Assembly (NCBI GenBank): GCA_027624035.1
Contig: JAQBUI010000031.1
Span: 1-45,567, forward strand
Length of the DNA: 45,567 nt
Origin: Pseudomonadota bacterium
GTDB lineage: Bacteria > Pseudomonadota > Gammaproteobacteria > Pseudomonadales > Azotimanducaceae
Reading direction: 5' to 3'
Shown here: positions 12,535 through 20,765 of the stretch, one piece after another
How positions within the stretch are numbered: the first letter of the stretch is position 1
Layout of the letters: each line of letters opens with the position of its first letter
Translations under genes and position numbers: made by a program
The notes under the pieces: generated by a model
What the model was told of the DNA's origin: nothing
The model's input: the letters and a program-made list of their open reading frames with translations, nothing else
Database searches by the model: none

Positions 12535-12748
12535 TTGGATGCAAAGCCGAAGGTGTTCTACCGGGCACCAGTGCGCGGGCTGTCATCTTTGCGCTGCTGT
12601 TGATGGCCTCAGGCTGATCAACAACGGTTGCTGACACTCGTCCCTGTGTCCAGATCGGCTGAGACAGAACCAGCTCTGTGTGTTCATGGTCATGAAACAC
12701 CAGGGTGTCCGGTTCATCGCCACGGTTTGTGACAAATGATTTGTCCAA
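12524..12748 (-). CDS. Small unrecognised ORF upstream of mutS
   Basis: This 74-codon frame begins at a TTG (12748) placed seven bases after a strong ribosome binding site, GGAGGAG, on the minus strand. It ends 11 bases inside mutS, which suggests translational coupling. The product (starting [20 protein letters not shown]) has no domain I recognise, no signal peptide and no membrane segment. A palindrome, GACAAAT-G-ATTTGTC (12731-12745), overlaps its first codons, so the site could instead be an operator in the mutS leader. I give it modest confidence because of the ribosome binding site only. Confidence 0.35.
   Translation of the reverse strand: MDKSFVTNRGDEPDTLVFHDHEHTELVLSQPIWTQGRVSATVVDQPEAINSSAKMTARALVPGRTPSALHPNDV
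12731..12745. promoter_or_regulatory. Palindrome upstream of mutS
   Basis: GACAAAT, one base, ATTTGTC is a perfect inverted repeat with 7-base arms. It lies about 200 bases upstream of the mutS start and at the start of the small ORF. It could be an operator half-site pair, but no regulator can be named. Confidence 0.3.
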
Positions 12749-13196
12749 AATCAGCTCCTCCAGGTCGGCGTCATTGTAGCGCTAACTGGCATCGTTATGA
12801 CGGGTATCAGTGTATCGCCCCGGTTGCCCTGATGCAGTCAGATCACCTGCGTCACTCGAGCATGGATCCTCACGGTCGGACAAGGCATGGAGTACAATCG
12901 AGCAGGCTGGAATGTATTGCTGCCCGAAGCGCCTGGTCCGCACGCCGCGAAAAAGCACATCCACGGACAACCCAAGGCAGGGTACTGCCCACCGGTAGAG
13001 TCCCGGACGGGCACCAGTCAAAGGGGCAGCTTGTGATGGATACGGTAAGGGCAGAGATCAGATTACCAGTTGGAGCCTGGCGGCACCGACAGGATGTGGC
13101 CGAAGTCGGGGGGCTGCAGCGTTCCATGCCGGGCCCTGTGTATTCCAGGGATTCCATAGCTGGTGAGTGTGCCAGCGTGTGGGTGCCGGGGTCGCA
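12749..13196. other. Intergenic stretch with no recognised gene
   Basis: These 448 bases separate the minus-strand mutS leader from the plus-strand HTH/TPR gene. Short frames can be read on both strands, but none has a recognisable domain, a good ribosome binding site and a plausible start together. The piece GTGCCAGCGTG at 13169-13179 matches 11 bases of the dispersed repeat (copies A and B) and follows a TTCCAT, so it could be a 5' fragment of that element. The rest shows nothing I can interpret. Confidence 0.4.
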
Positions 13197-14309
13197 GTGA
13201 GCAAGCTGAATTCGGGCTTCCTCGTCACACGTATTGACGACCTTGGATTGCGTCGCTGGTGGATTGCAGAACAGATCGGTGTGGATCGCAGGACCCTGTA
13301 CCGATGGCTGTCGGGAAAGACCGGACGAATACCCGATGCGAAACTGCGAAGGCTGGCGGAGATTGTAAAAGTTGATGTGCCGGATCTGCTGACGACTGCT
13401 CAGCCGTTCACGGCAACCGCGGCGGACCAGGTCCGTGCTGCAAGGTCTCTGCTTGACAGCAATCTGCTCGAGTCGTTGATGCCGCCACACCAGTTCGGCT
13501 TGTTTGAACGGCTGGCGAAAGGTCTTGTGGTGGAGGGTCTGAGCGATGAAGAACTCGGTCACCTCTATATGGCTATCTCACTGGCGTTGTTTCGCCAGAG
13601 CAAGCTTGACGATGCCTTTCACTATGCGTCACTGGCGCGGCAGATTGCCCGCACTCTGGGCGACAGGCATCTGCAGTTGCGCGCGGCGATGCAATTGTCA
13701 TTTCGTGAATACGTCCGTGGCGACCATTTGCTCGCCATCAGACTGGACCATGCCAACCTCAGGTTGGCGAGGGCTCTGCGGCACCGGCGCCTGACGGCCG
13801 CCAATCTGTCGAATCTCGGTGATCAGTATTGTGGGCTCGGCCGGTGGCAGGCCAGTGAGGCGATGCAGCGTGAGGCGATCAGACTCTATGAGCAGGAACA
13901 GGTCCCGACGAGCCTCGTCTTCTGTCATCTTGGCCTCGTTATGTTGTATCTGGGCAAACAGGACCATGGGCTGGCCGAGCATCATCTTGGCGTGGCCCGT
14001 AGCATTGCCGTGGAAGCCGGTTTCCAGAGGGGGCTGGCTGACTGCGATCTCTTTGAATCGGTCTGGCTGGCGGAAACGGGAAGGTCCGGCGACGCGGTTG
14101 CGCGGCTTGATGCTGCGCTTGACGCGTATCGGCGTCTGACGATACAGGAACCGAGGACATATGCGCTGGCCGCACGGGTGTATCGTTTGGTGGGCCGTCT
14201 TGCAGATGCAGCCAGTGTGTTGCGGCAGGGTTTTGAGCTGGTACAGAAGAACGAAACACCGGGTCTGGCACGGGAACTCATCGCCGAGCAACGGGAGCTT
14301 GTCCCGTGA
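13197..14309 (+). CDS. HTH and TPR-repeat protein, probable transcriptional regulator
   Basis: The 370-residue protein has an N-terminal helix-turn-helix at about residues 15-50 (WWIAEQIGVDRRTLYRWLSG), of the Cro/XRE or homeodomain-like type. The remaining 300 residues form alpha-helical repeats of TPR type (YMAISLALFRQSKLDDAFHY; LSNLGDQYCGLGRWQASEAM; HLGLVMLYLGKQDHGLAEHH). Such a design usually couples DNA binding to peptide or protein sensing, but no partner can be named. I chose the GTG at 13197, which places the HTH near the N-terminus; an in-frame ATG does not occur nearby. The gene after it is another helical-repeat protein, so the two may act together. Confidence 0.6.
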   Translation: MSKLNSGFLVTRIDDLGLRRWWIAEQIGVDRRTLYRWLSGKTGRIPDAKLRRLAEIVKVDVPDLLTTAQPFTATAADQVRAARSLLDSNLLESLMPPHQFGLFERLAKGLVVEGLSDEELGHLYMAISLALFRQSKLDDAFHYASLARQIARTLGDRHLQLRAAMQLSFREYVRGDHLLAIRLDHANLRLARALRHRRLTAANLSNLGDQYCGLGRWQASEAMQREAIRLYEQEQVPTSLVFCHLGLVMLYLGKQDHGLAEHHLGVARSIAVEAGFQRGLADCDLFESVWLAETGRSGDAVARLDAALDAYRRLTIQEPRTYALAARVYRLVGRLADAASVLRQGFELVQKNETPGLARELIAEQRELVP

Positions 14310-14425
14310 TGTCCCATCTGGCGGGTTGGAGATGCGCCGGGCCGTCATTAGACTTGCTGTTATCAGGCTATTGAAGCGCAGCTTGAGCGACCCAACGGGT
14401 CAGGGATGTCACGCCAGGCAAGCGC

Positions 14426-14486
14426 TTGCAACCACTTACTATTGATGAACAGGAGCTGACCATGCAGCCATTGACTGTCGATGAAC
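14426..14486 (+). repeat. Tandem duplication spanning the start of the next gene
   Basis: Bases 14426-14450 and 14462-14486 match 19/25 at a 36-base period. Both copies translate in the same frame, as (L)QPLTIDEQELT and MQPLTVDELRA. The second copy carries the ATG I use as the start. The duplication therefore produced two possible N-termini, of which only the second has AGGAG at a proper distance. Confidence 0.5.
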
Positions 14487-15070
14487 TAAGGGCCGTAGCC
14501 TTCTCGGCCTGGCAGACCCTGCACCAGGAGAAGCGGGACCTCGACGCCTATGTGCTGGCCGCACGTTGTGTGATCGCGGCCGCCGACCATCTTGCCACCG
14601 GAACCAGCGGCGACAGCCGGCAGGGCTATCTGACGCTCGTCCGCAACATGACCTTCAACATTTCGTCCGCCTGCTGGCCCGGCTGGGAGGATGCCCATGA
14701 GGCGATTTCCCCGGAGCATCTGGCCATGGCGCTCATGCTTTGTCGGCGCAATCTCGAACTGGCGGATACCCTGAATTCACCCCCTGCTCAAAAAGCCAAC
14801 GGGTATTGGATGCTGGGGGCTCACCTGCTGGCGAATCATCTGTACGATGATGCCATCGAAGCGTTTGAGTCCGCACGCGAAGCTGGCAGACAGGCCGACT
14901 CGAAAGAGGGTGCTCTCATGGCCGAGGGCTGGATTGTGGCCGCCCGGATTCTGGGCGGTGATGACTGTCACGAGGAACTGGATCGCCTGGTCGAACAATT
15001 GAAGCGGCTGGGTGAGGACGGCGACTTCTACGCGAGTCAGTACGGCCCAGCGCTCCAGCGGCTGGCCTAG
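14462..15070 (+). CDS. Alpha-helical (TPR-like) protein of unknown function
   Basis: The 202-residue protein is predicted to be soluble and helical, with no signal peptide. TPR-like helix pairs are visible at about residues 105-150 (ANGYWMLGAHLLANHLYDDA then IEAFESAREAGRQ). I chose the ATG at 14462 because AGGAG lies seven bases upstream; the TTG at 14426 in a duplicated segment would add 12 residues. It follows the HTH/TPR gene by 152 bases on the same strand. A link to that regulator is possible but only from position. I recognise no named family. Confidence 0.6.
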   Translation: MQPLTVDELRAVAFSAWQTLHQEKRDLDAYVLAARCVIAAADHLATGTSGDSRQGYLTLVRNMTFNISSACWPGWEDAHEAISPEHLAMALMLCRRNLELADTLNSPPAQKANGYWMLGAHLLANHLYDDAIEAFESAREAGRQADSKEGALMAEGWIVAARILGGDDCHEELDRLVEQLKRLGEDGDFYASQYGPALQRLA

Positions 15071-15169
15071 CCCCTGGATTTCCGGCGCAGACTAAACCGG
15101 ACAGAAGCAGCCCGAAGCGATGGCACCTCCCTGCAAGACCTCCCCAGGGAATCAATTGGCCTTCCCGCA

Positions 15170-15192
15170 GGCTCCGATCGCCGATCGGAGCC
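15170..15192. terminator. Perfect 23-base palindrome between convergent genes
   Basis: GGCTCCGATCG (15170-15180), one base, CGATCGGAGCC (15182-15192) is a perfect inverted repeat. It lies between the end of the plus-strand TPR gene and the end of the minus-strand aminotransferase. The position suggests a bidirectional terminator, but there is no T-tract on either side. Confidence 0.45.
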
Positions 15193-15210
15193 CGTGACCC
15201 AGTGGCCGCG

Positions 15211-16404
15211 TCAGGCAACTACAGAGAGACAATCCCGCAGAATACCCAGCATCTCGTCGATCTCCTTGTCCGTGACCGTCAATGCCGGCATGAAGCGCAA
15301 CGAAGTCGGCTTGGGTGCGTTGATCAGCAAGCCACGATCGAATGCGGCTGCCACCACATCAGCGCCGCGGTCATGAGGCAGGTCCACGGCTTGCAGGAGC
15401 CCCAGGCCGCGGATATTGGTCAACCCCGTTTCCTTGCCGAGCGCCTTCAGTTTTCGCTTCAGTGAGTTGCCGCGCTTCCTGGCGCGCTCGGGAATATTCT
15501 TGTCGATCATCTGGCTCAGCACGGCGCCAGCCGCCGCCATGGCGAGCGGTTGACCACCATATGTACCTCCCTGGTCGCCTGCCTCGAATACACACACGTG
15601 TTCCCTGGCAAGAAAGGCTGCCACCGGGAAGCCACCACCCAGACCCTTGCCCAGGGTCATGATGTCAGGCTCGATGCCGTAGTGCTCATAACCGAACAGT
15701 TTTCCGGTTCGGCCGATACCGGTCTGGATTTCGTCCAGAATCAGCAGGATGCCTTTTTCGTCACACAGCGCCCGCAGGCCGGCGATGTAGTCCTGGGTCC
15801 CCACGTTGACCCCGGCCTCCCCCTGTACAGGCTCCAGCATGATGGCGCAGGTGCGGTCGGTGACGGCGGCCCGGGTGGCCGCAAGGTCATTGAAGTCTAC
15901 ATGCTTGAATCCGGGTACTTTTGGTTCAAACAGCTGGTCCCAGCCGGCCTTGCCGGACGCCGACATCATTCCCAGGGTCCTGCCGTGGAAACTGTTTCGA
16001 GTGGTGATGATTTCATGGGCACCATTGAGTTTGACTGAGCCATACTTGCGGGCGAGTTTCACGGCACCTTCATTGACCTCGGCGCCGCTGTTGCCGAACC
16101 ATACCTTGTCAAGACAGGAGTTCCGGGTCAGCAAGCTGGCAGTGGCAATCATCTGGTCGTTCAACAGTGCCGGGCTGCCATTGAGCAGCCGTTTCGCCTG
16201 TTGATTGATGGCGCGGACCAGCGGAGCAGGGCAGTGACCCAGGCAGTTCACTGCCCAGCCCTGGATGAAATCGAGATAGCGGTTGTCATTGGCATCCCAC
16301 AGGTAGCTGCCCTTGCCCCGCACCATGACCTGTTCGGGGCGCGTCACGACATACATCAGGCTTTCAGTCGCAGCCCTGAGCATTTGTTCTGTTGTGTCAG
16401 TCAT
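15211..16404 (-). CDS. argD: Class III aminotransferase, acetylornithine aminotransferase type
   Basis: This PLP enzyme belongs to the acetylornithine/succinyl-diaminopimelate aminotransferase group. The 397-residue protein has YLDFIQGWAVNCLGHCPAPL near the N-terminus, the PLP phosphate-binding FGNSGAEVNEGAVKLARKYG, the FHGRT motif, the LDEIQTGIGRTG signature with the PLP-ring aspartate, and the Schiff-base lysine in TLGKGLGGG. The ATG at 16404 has AGGAG nine bases upstream and starts MTDTTEQM; an upstream in-frame start would add 15 unlikely residues. Its exact substrate cannot be decided from sequence, since 4-aminobutyrate and ornithine enzymes are related. ArgD is the most likely. Confidence 0.8.
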   Translation of the reverse strand: MTDTTEQMLRAATESLMYVVTRPEQVMVRGKGSYLWDANDNRYLDFIQGWAVNCLGHCPAPLVRAINQQAKRLLNGSPALLNDQMIATASLLTRNSCLDKVWFGNSGAEVNEGAVKLARKYGSVKLNGAHEIITTRNSFHGRTLGMMSASGKAGWDQLFEPKVPGFKHVDFNDLAATRAAVTDRTCAIMLEPVQGEAGVNVGTQDYIAGLRALCDEKGILLILDEIQTGIGRTGKLFGYEHYGIEPDIMTLGKGLGGGFPVAAFLAREHVCVFEAGDQGGTYGGQPLAMAAAGAVLSQMIDKNIPERARKRGNSLKRKLKALGKETGLTNIRGLGLLQAVDLPHDRGADVVAAAFDRGLLINAPKPTSLRFMPALTVTDKEIDEMLGILRDCLSVVA

Positions 16405-16526
16405 TTCGTCGCTCCTGTGCAAAAGTGCGCAGTGTACATGATGCGCCATCGAAAAAGTGATCGAAAAAAGCGCCGCGTCACTGCCGGGGCCCCGGGAAGA
16501 GGGCGGCCGAGAGTACCGCCGACCGT

Positions 16527-16847
16527 TCAGCCAGTATGAATCCAGATGCCATTGGTCAGCTGACAGTCAATTGAGTCCAGCAGGATGTGGAGACACAGGC
16601 CGAGGCCGATCAGCCGCGTTCGTTCATGGGCAAACATCGCGACATAGATACCAGTCGGTATGATCTGATGCAGGGGATGGAAGCCAACGCTGCATCGATC
16701 GGGATCATAGATCGGGTCTGCCAGCAGATGGTCCACGTCGATGGCGAGCCCAAGCAGCATCAGTGCGAAAGCGACCACCCAGCGTTGCCGATACCATCCC
16801 AGGCTGATCGCCAGTGGAACGATGAAGTGCAGGATGAGATGGGTCAT
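16527..16847 (-). CDS. DUF6122 small membrane protein
   Basis: The 106-residue product begins MTHLILHFIVPLAISLGWYR and has three or four hydrophobic segments. It contains LLGLAIDVDHLLADPIYDP, then RCSVGFHPLHQIIP and LCLHILLDSIDC. The conserved His and Asp residues (DVDHLL, FHPLH, HILLDSIDC) fit the DUF6122 family and recall the metal-binding pattern of YdjM-like membrane proteins. Its function is unknown. The ATG at 16847 puts the family's first residues at the N-terminus; a start at 16892 would add 15 polar residues. It sits 70 bases downstream of the HIT gene on the same strand. Confidence 0.65.
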   Translation of the reverse strand: MTHLILHFIVPLAISLGWYRQRWVVAFALMLLGLAIDVDHLLADPIYDPDRCSVGFHPLHQIIPTGIYVAMFAHERTRLIGLGLCLHILLDSIDCQLTNGIWIHTG

Positions 16848-16917
16848 ATGGGGCAGTTTGGCACAGGGCTGGTGTCGATGACTCCAGCTCATCCCAAACG
16901 CCAGCAGTCACAATGGT

Positions 16918-17412
16918 CTACCGGGTGGCCAGGACCGGTTGTTCACCCAGCAGGGCCAGCTGGTTCCGGACGAGTGCTGCCTGGGACACCCTCTCGGCAA
17001 TGGGTCTGGCTGTACTTTTGGCAGGGAAGTATTCGTCGTCCCGATACCTCGGATAGATGTGAATATGGTAGTGCCAGACATCCTGGCCTCCGCCTGGTTC
17101 GTTATGCTGGCGCAACGAAATTCCATCACAGCCATAGGCATGCTTCATGGCGATGGCGATTCGACGGGTCAGAGACTGAAGCGGAACCGCAAATTCATCG
17201 GGCAGCGAGTACAGATTCTCGAAGTGCTGGTTAGGTATCACGAGAACGTGACCAAGATTGTTCAATAGCTGCTTTGAAGCGATGAACGCGGTCGCCATGT
17301 CGGTCCGCTCGATGACTTCAGCGGCAATGGTGGCGGTGGCTCGCCCCTCCTCGCCAGCGACGATCATACAGAAGGGGCACTGGTAACCGTTCGGGGCATG
17401 GTTCAGGGGCAT
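16918..17412 (-). CDS. HIT-family nucleotide hydrolase/transferase
   Basis: HIT proteins hydrolyse or transfer nucleotides through a histidine triad. The 164-residue protein has an N-terminal CPFC that could bind zinc, LGHVLVIPNQHFENLYSLP, and the active-site motif WHYHIHIYPR (His-x-His-x-His). The family covers AMP-lysine and ApnA hydrolases, and the specific substrate is not clear here. It is divergent from rlmA with a 175-base shared upstream region. Confidence 0.88.
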   Translation of the reverse strand: MPLNHAPNGYQCPFCMIVAGEEGRATATIAAEVIERTDMATAFIASKQLLNNLGHVLVIPNQHFENLYSLPDEFAVPLQSLTRRIAIAMKHAYGCDGISLRQHNEPGGGQDVWHYHIHIYPRYRDDEYFPAKSTARPIAERVSQAALVRNQLALLGEQPVLATR

Positions 17413-17587
17413 GAGATGGCTCGCTCTGTGTTCAGGTCAGGAATGATTTGACCGCAGAAATATACCAGCAAGTCGGCGCAAGGATTAGCCATGAATAATG
17501 AGATTCAGTGGAAATTGCGTCAACATGGAACGGGCCGGGGGTCAGGACGGACTCGGTAGCGTCTTTCCGGCGAGGTAGAATCTGTCG

Positions 17588-18406
17588 ATGGATCGATTTC
17601 AGTGCCCCAACTGCCAGCAACCCCTCGTTCAGCAGGACCGGACCCTTCGCTGCAGCGCGGGCCACAGTTTTGACCTCGCGAGACAAGGCTATGTCAATCT
17701 CCTTCCGTCGCATCACCGTCGGTCCAACTCGCCCGGAGACAGTCTCGATATGATCTCCGCGCGCGCCCGGTTTCTGAACAGAGACTTCTACCTGGGTCTG
17801 TCGGTGGCCGTCAGCGACTTGCTGATGAGTGCCCTGAAATCAGGCCCAGGCGAAGGGGACAGTGGTCGCTGCGTCGTGGATGTTGGCTGTGGGGAGGGCT
17901 ATTTCACCGAGTCGCTGGTGCCGGACCCCAGGGTTGACATTTACGGGCTGGATATTTCAAAGCCCGCGATTGTCGCCGCCTGTCGTCGTCAGCGAAAGCT
18001 GAATCTGGCGGTGGCCAATGCCACCCGGCTGCCGCTGGCGGACAACAGCTTCGAAGCGGTGACGGTGCTGATGGCACCGTTTCCGGAGGGGGCGGTCAGA
18101 GTCCTGCGGCAGCACGGACACCTGCTTCGAGTCAGCCCTGGCCCCAGGCACCTCGCTGAAGTGAAGCCCTATCTCTTTGCGGTGGCGAGAGAGCATCAGA
18201 GGGCAGGGCTTGCATATCCGGGACTCACGCATCGTGTGGCGCATCGAGTCACCCTGGAAATGATCCTGGACGCCGATGCGATCAGCAGTCTGGTTGCCAT
18301 GACGCCCATTCGCTATCGCAGCAGACTGCCCGTTTCCGGTGGAACGATTCCGGCGTCGCTGGCGGTCACTGCAGATTTCTGGGTTGATCTTTTTGAGAAG
18401 CGTTGA
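17588..18406 (+). CDS. rlmA: 23S rRNA (guanine(745)-N1)-methyltransferase
   Basis: RlmA methylates G745 in helix 35 of 23S rRNA. The 272-residue protein has the family's N-terminal zinc-binding segment FQCPNCQQPL...CSAGH with four ligands, the RlmA signature DLARQGYVNLLP followed by PGDS, and the SAM-binding loop VDVGCGEGYFTESL. The rest of the methyltransferase fold is present (DNSFEAVTVLMAPF; residues 160-175). The ATG at 17588 is four bases before the first zinc-ligand segment. An 18411-18500 tandem array begins five bases after the stop. Confidence 0.9.
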   Translation: MDRFQCPNCQQPLVQQDRTLRCSAGHSFDLARQGYVNLLPSHHRRSNSPGDSLDMISARARFLNRDFYLGLSVAVSDLLMSALKSGPGEGDSGRCVVDVGCGEGYFTESLVPDPRVDIYGLDISKPAIVAACRRQRKLNLAVANATRLPLADNSFEAVTVLMAPFPEGAVRVLRQHGHLLRVSPGPRHLAEVKPYLFAVAREHQRAGLAYPGLTHRVAHRVTLEMILDADAISSLVAMTPIRYRSRLPVSGGTIPASLAVTADFWVDLFEKR

Positions 18407-18410
18407 AATC

Positions 18411-18500
18411 CCTGTACTCCCTGTACTCCCTGTACTCTCTGTACTCCCTGTACTCCCCATATTCCCGGTATTCCCGGTATTCCCGGTATTCCCGGTATTC
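18411..18500. repeat. Tandem array of ten 9-base units
   Basis: There are ten perfectly phased 9-base units: three CCTGTACTC, one TCTGTACTC, one CCTGTACTC, one CCCATATTC and four CCGGTATTC. Two homogenised subtypes meet at one intermediate unit, a sign of slippage-driven expansion. The array lies between the convergent ends of rlmA and the kinase-like gene, outside both coding regions. It is not a CRISPR because the units have no spacers. Nine bases equal three codons, so length changes would keep frame if it were ever read. Confidence 0.92.
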
Positions 18501-18509
18501 TCCGGCAGG

Positions 18510-19079
18510 TCATTGAATGGGGAGTGCAAGTGTCGTCACAATCTGCCTGGCGGCCGCCGCTGCCGGGAGTGACGTGTTATCCACAACGATGTGCCGGTAG
18601 GGCAGAGGAAGCGTGCCGGTGGAATTCATCTGATACACCCGCTCGTGTTCGAGGAGCCGTTGCTCGGAGGCCGCCGTGTCGCGTTTTGAGGGCTTTGCGG
18701 CGAGCCGGCTGGATTGCTTGTTCCTGGCCAGCCTCTGGGTGAGGTCTGCCTTGAGTTCGACCAGCGAAATGTCGGCACCCGCGTCCTCAAAAATGCGGCA
18801 GATATTCTGCAGATAGGTTGCGTCCGACGCGAGATCGAGTGCCCAGACGTAGGTGAAGATCAGCCCAGGCAGCTCGCTCCGGGAAGCTTCTTCAAGGATC
18901 AGGCGCCGGAATTCGCCGACAATCTTCGCGAATGGCGCGCTGCCAAAGGGAAAGAATCGGAGTACGGGTTCAATCGACAGATGATTGTGAAACAGCGGCA
19001 TTCCGGTCAGGTTGGTGATTTCATCACCAACGCTCATCTTGCCCACTGCGGGCGGGCCAAACAGAACAATAAAGTGCAT
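18510..19079 (-). CDS. P-loop kinase-like protein
   Basis: The 189-residue protein begins MHFIVLFGPPAVGKMSVGDE, a Walker A loop with Met replacing the usual Ser/Thr after GK, as in a known group of shikimate-kinase-like AAA proteins. A C-terminal HIVVDNTSLPAA resembles their nucleotide-base region. The rest contains LFHNHLSIEPVLRFF and LVELKADLTQRLARN. It is probably a small-molecule kinase, but no substrate can be named. The start codon is followed at once by the P-loop strand. It converges on rlmA, with the 9-base array between them. Confidence 0.65.
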   Translation of the reverse strand: MHFIVLFGPPAVGKMSVGDEITNLTGMPLFHNHLSIEPVLRFFPFGSAPFAKIVGEFRRLILEEASRSELPGLIFTYVWALDLASDATYLQNICRIFEDAGADISLVELKADLTQRLARNKQSSRLAAKPSKRDTAASEQRLLEHERVYQMNSTGTLPLPYRHIVVDNTSLPAAAAARQIVTTLALPIQ

Positions 19080-19244
19080 GGCATCAGTTTACTCAATTAC
19101 ATGCCAGCCTGCTGGATGGCTTGATGAATCATCGCGTTCAATGGTCAGGGTCAGTTGACGGTGATGCGTGCACGGAATCAGCGGTTGGGGTCCAAGTGGC
19201 GCCCTGCCTGAGCTATGCTGCACTTCGTCAACGGAGAGCTAGAG

Positions 19245-20708
19245 ATGCGAACGATTGTGCTGGTTCTGTTGGTCGCGCTGGCAGGCGAGACTGGCGCACA
19301 AGATAAAGAAGAAAGGCAGTCCACATTCAGGGACTGCCGGGACTGCCCCCTGATGGCAGTCATTCCACAGGGCAGCTGGTTGCGTCGGTCACCCGGTGAT
19401 GAGTCCAGCCCGGTGGGTGAGCCCGTCCGGGTCGATGTGCCGGGGTTTGCACTGGGTGTTTATGAGGTCACCAATGCCGAATTTGGTCGATTCATTCGCG
19501 ATACCGGATACAAGATGCGAGATGGCTGCTACACCGACCTTGACCGTGACGGCGTCTGGACCTGGGATGACACCGCCATCTGGAACGATCTCGGGGAGGC
19601 ATTCGGGCCGGACTTGCCTGCCTCCTGTATCGACTGGCATGCGGCCTCGGTCTACGTTCACTGGCTTGGTTTGAGAACCGGGGCCCGCTACCGCCTGCCG
19701 ACTGCGGCAGAGTTCGAGTATGTCAGCCGGGCTGGCAATGACGGGCTTAAAGAACAGGTTTTCATGGAAGTTCCAGCCTCACGTTCTGGAGGCCGGAATA
19801 CTGTCCGGCCCGACGACGGCGTACCTGATGCCGGCACGCTCATGGCTGCCAGGACAATCTGTGAAACAGGCAACGTCCCGGACGCCGCCTTAAATGCCGT
19901 GAGCCCCGAGCGATTCACCTATGAGTGCAACGATGGTTACCCGGATATCGCCCCGGTGGGACAGTTCATCCCATCCCCTTTCGGGGTGTACGACCTCAGG
20001 GGAAACGTCCGGGAGTGGCTGCAGGACTGTCATAAGCCAGCCCGCGATCCTGTTGATCATCGAGCCCCGGTCGAGGGGAACTGTGAAGCGAGGGCCATCC
20101 GGGGTGGGTTCTGGGGGTCTGACCTGTCCGAAGCTGGTGCCGAGGACCGTGGCCATGAGCCACCGGGGGCGCTCTACCATGGCGCTGGCCTGCGAGTTGC
20201 CCGGGATCTTGATGGTGCGGTCATCGTTCCGGACTGGGACCTGCGGGTCTTTGAGGATGTTGAACACGGGGTATCACTGTTGTATCCATCAGCCTATCAA
20301 AGACAGCATGACCTGTCGGGGGATCAGGTGTTTGTGGCCGCGTCACCCAATGCTGTACCGCGAATGGATCTGACGATTGTCTCACCTCAGCAGTTCGATG
20401 AACTGGGGCAGGCCAAGACCTATGTGTCGTCTCTCGGTGGCGACAGCATTGGTATGGCAATGCTGGCGCCGGTCTCAACCACGCTGTCAGATGGCGAAAC
20501 GCCAGCCACCCGGCTTTCATTCAACTGGGTTCATCTGGCAAGGCGGCTTGAGTTGCGGACCGTAATGCTGAGCGCCGTTCGAGACGGACATCGGTTTTCC
20601 GTCTTGATTACCGCCCGGCTCACCCATGACTGGGCGGACCTTGAGAAACTGGCCTATACGCTGCGGCTCCAGGTGACGTCGCACCACGGGCAGGAGACCG
20701 TCCATTGA
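19245..20708 (+). CDS. Secreted FGE/SUMF1-domain protein with repeat-derived insertion
   Basis: This 487-residue protein has a signal peptide (residues 1-18, cut near GETGAQ) and a formylglycine-generating-enzyme-type domain at about residues 30-320. Family motifs visible are FALGVYEVTNAEFGRFI, RLPTAAEFEYVSRAG, FGVYDLRGNVREWLQDC, RAIRGGFWG and GLRVAR. A further 150-residue C-terminal domain follows (LRVFEDVEHGVSLLYPSAYQ), which I cannot name. The usual loop after EYVSRAG (normally with PWG) is replaced by about 38 residues encoded by repeat copy C (residues about 167-204). The catalytic Cys pair of true FGE cannot be confirmed, so a non-enzymatic lectin-like role is possible. The ATG at 19245 has GGAGAG seven bases upstream. 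Confidence 0.78.
   Translation: MRTIVLVLLVALAGETGAQDKEERQSTFRDCRDCPLMAVIPQGSWLRRSPGDESSPVGEPVRVDVPGFALGVYEVTNAEFGRFIRDTGYKMRDGCYTDLDRDGVWTWDDTAIWNDLGEAFGPDLPASCIDWHAASVYVHWLGLRTGARYRLPTAAEFEYVSRAGNDGLKEQVFMEVPASRSGGRNTVRPDDGVPDAGTLMAARTICETGNVPDAALNAVSPERFTYECNDGYPDIAPVGQFIPSPFGVYDLRGNVREWLQDCHKPARDPVDHRAPVEGNCEARAIRGGFWGSDLSEAGAEDRGHEPPGALYHGAGLRVARDLDGAVIVPDWDLRVFEDVEHGVSLLYPSAYQRQHDLSGDQVFVAASPNAVPRMDLTIVSPQQFDELGQAKTYVSSLGGDSIGMAMLAPVSTTLSDGETPATRLSFNWVHLARRLELRTVMLSAVRDGHRFSVLITARLTHDWADLEKLAYTLRLQVTSHHGQETVH
19759..19849 (+). repeat. Dispersed repeat family, copy C, in-frame within a gene
   Basis: The copy begins TTTTCATGGAAGTTCCAGCC, matching copy B over TTTCATGGAAGTTC, and ends with the 38-base core (19812-19849) whose last 15 bases, CACGCTCATGGCTGC, equal copy A. 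It is translated as MEVPAS...DDGVPDAGTLMAAR inside the FGE-like protein, without a stop or frame change. In copies A and B the same frame is broken by a TGA after the VPA codons. It sits at the variable loop between conserved FGE motifs. Confidence 0.6.
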
Positions 20709-20765
20709 ATCCTGCCACAATTGTGCAGTTCTCAGTTGACGATATGACCTGTACCGTGGGCCAGG

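Noticed and set aside
12736..13200. Plus-strand frame between mutS and the HTH/TPR gene
   Set aside because: No domain, no clear ribosome binding site, and composition unlike neighbouring genes.
18411..18500. CRISPR array
   Set aside because: Units are 9 bases with no spacers and no cas genes; it is a simple tandem array.
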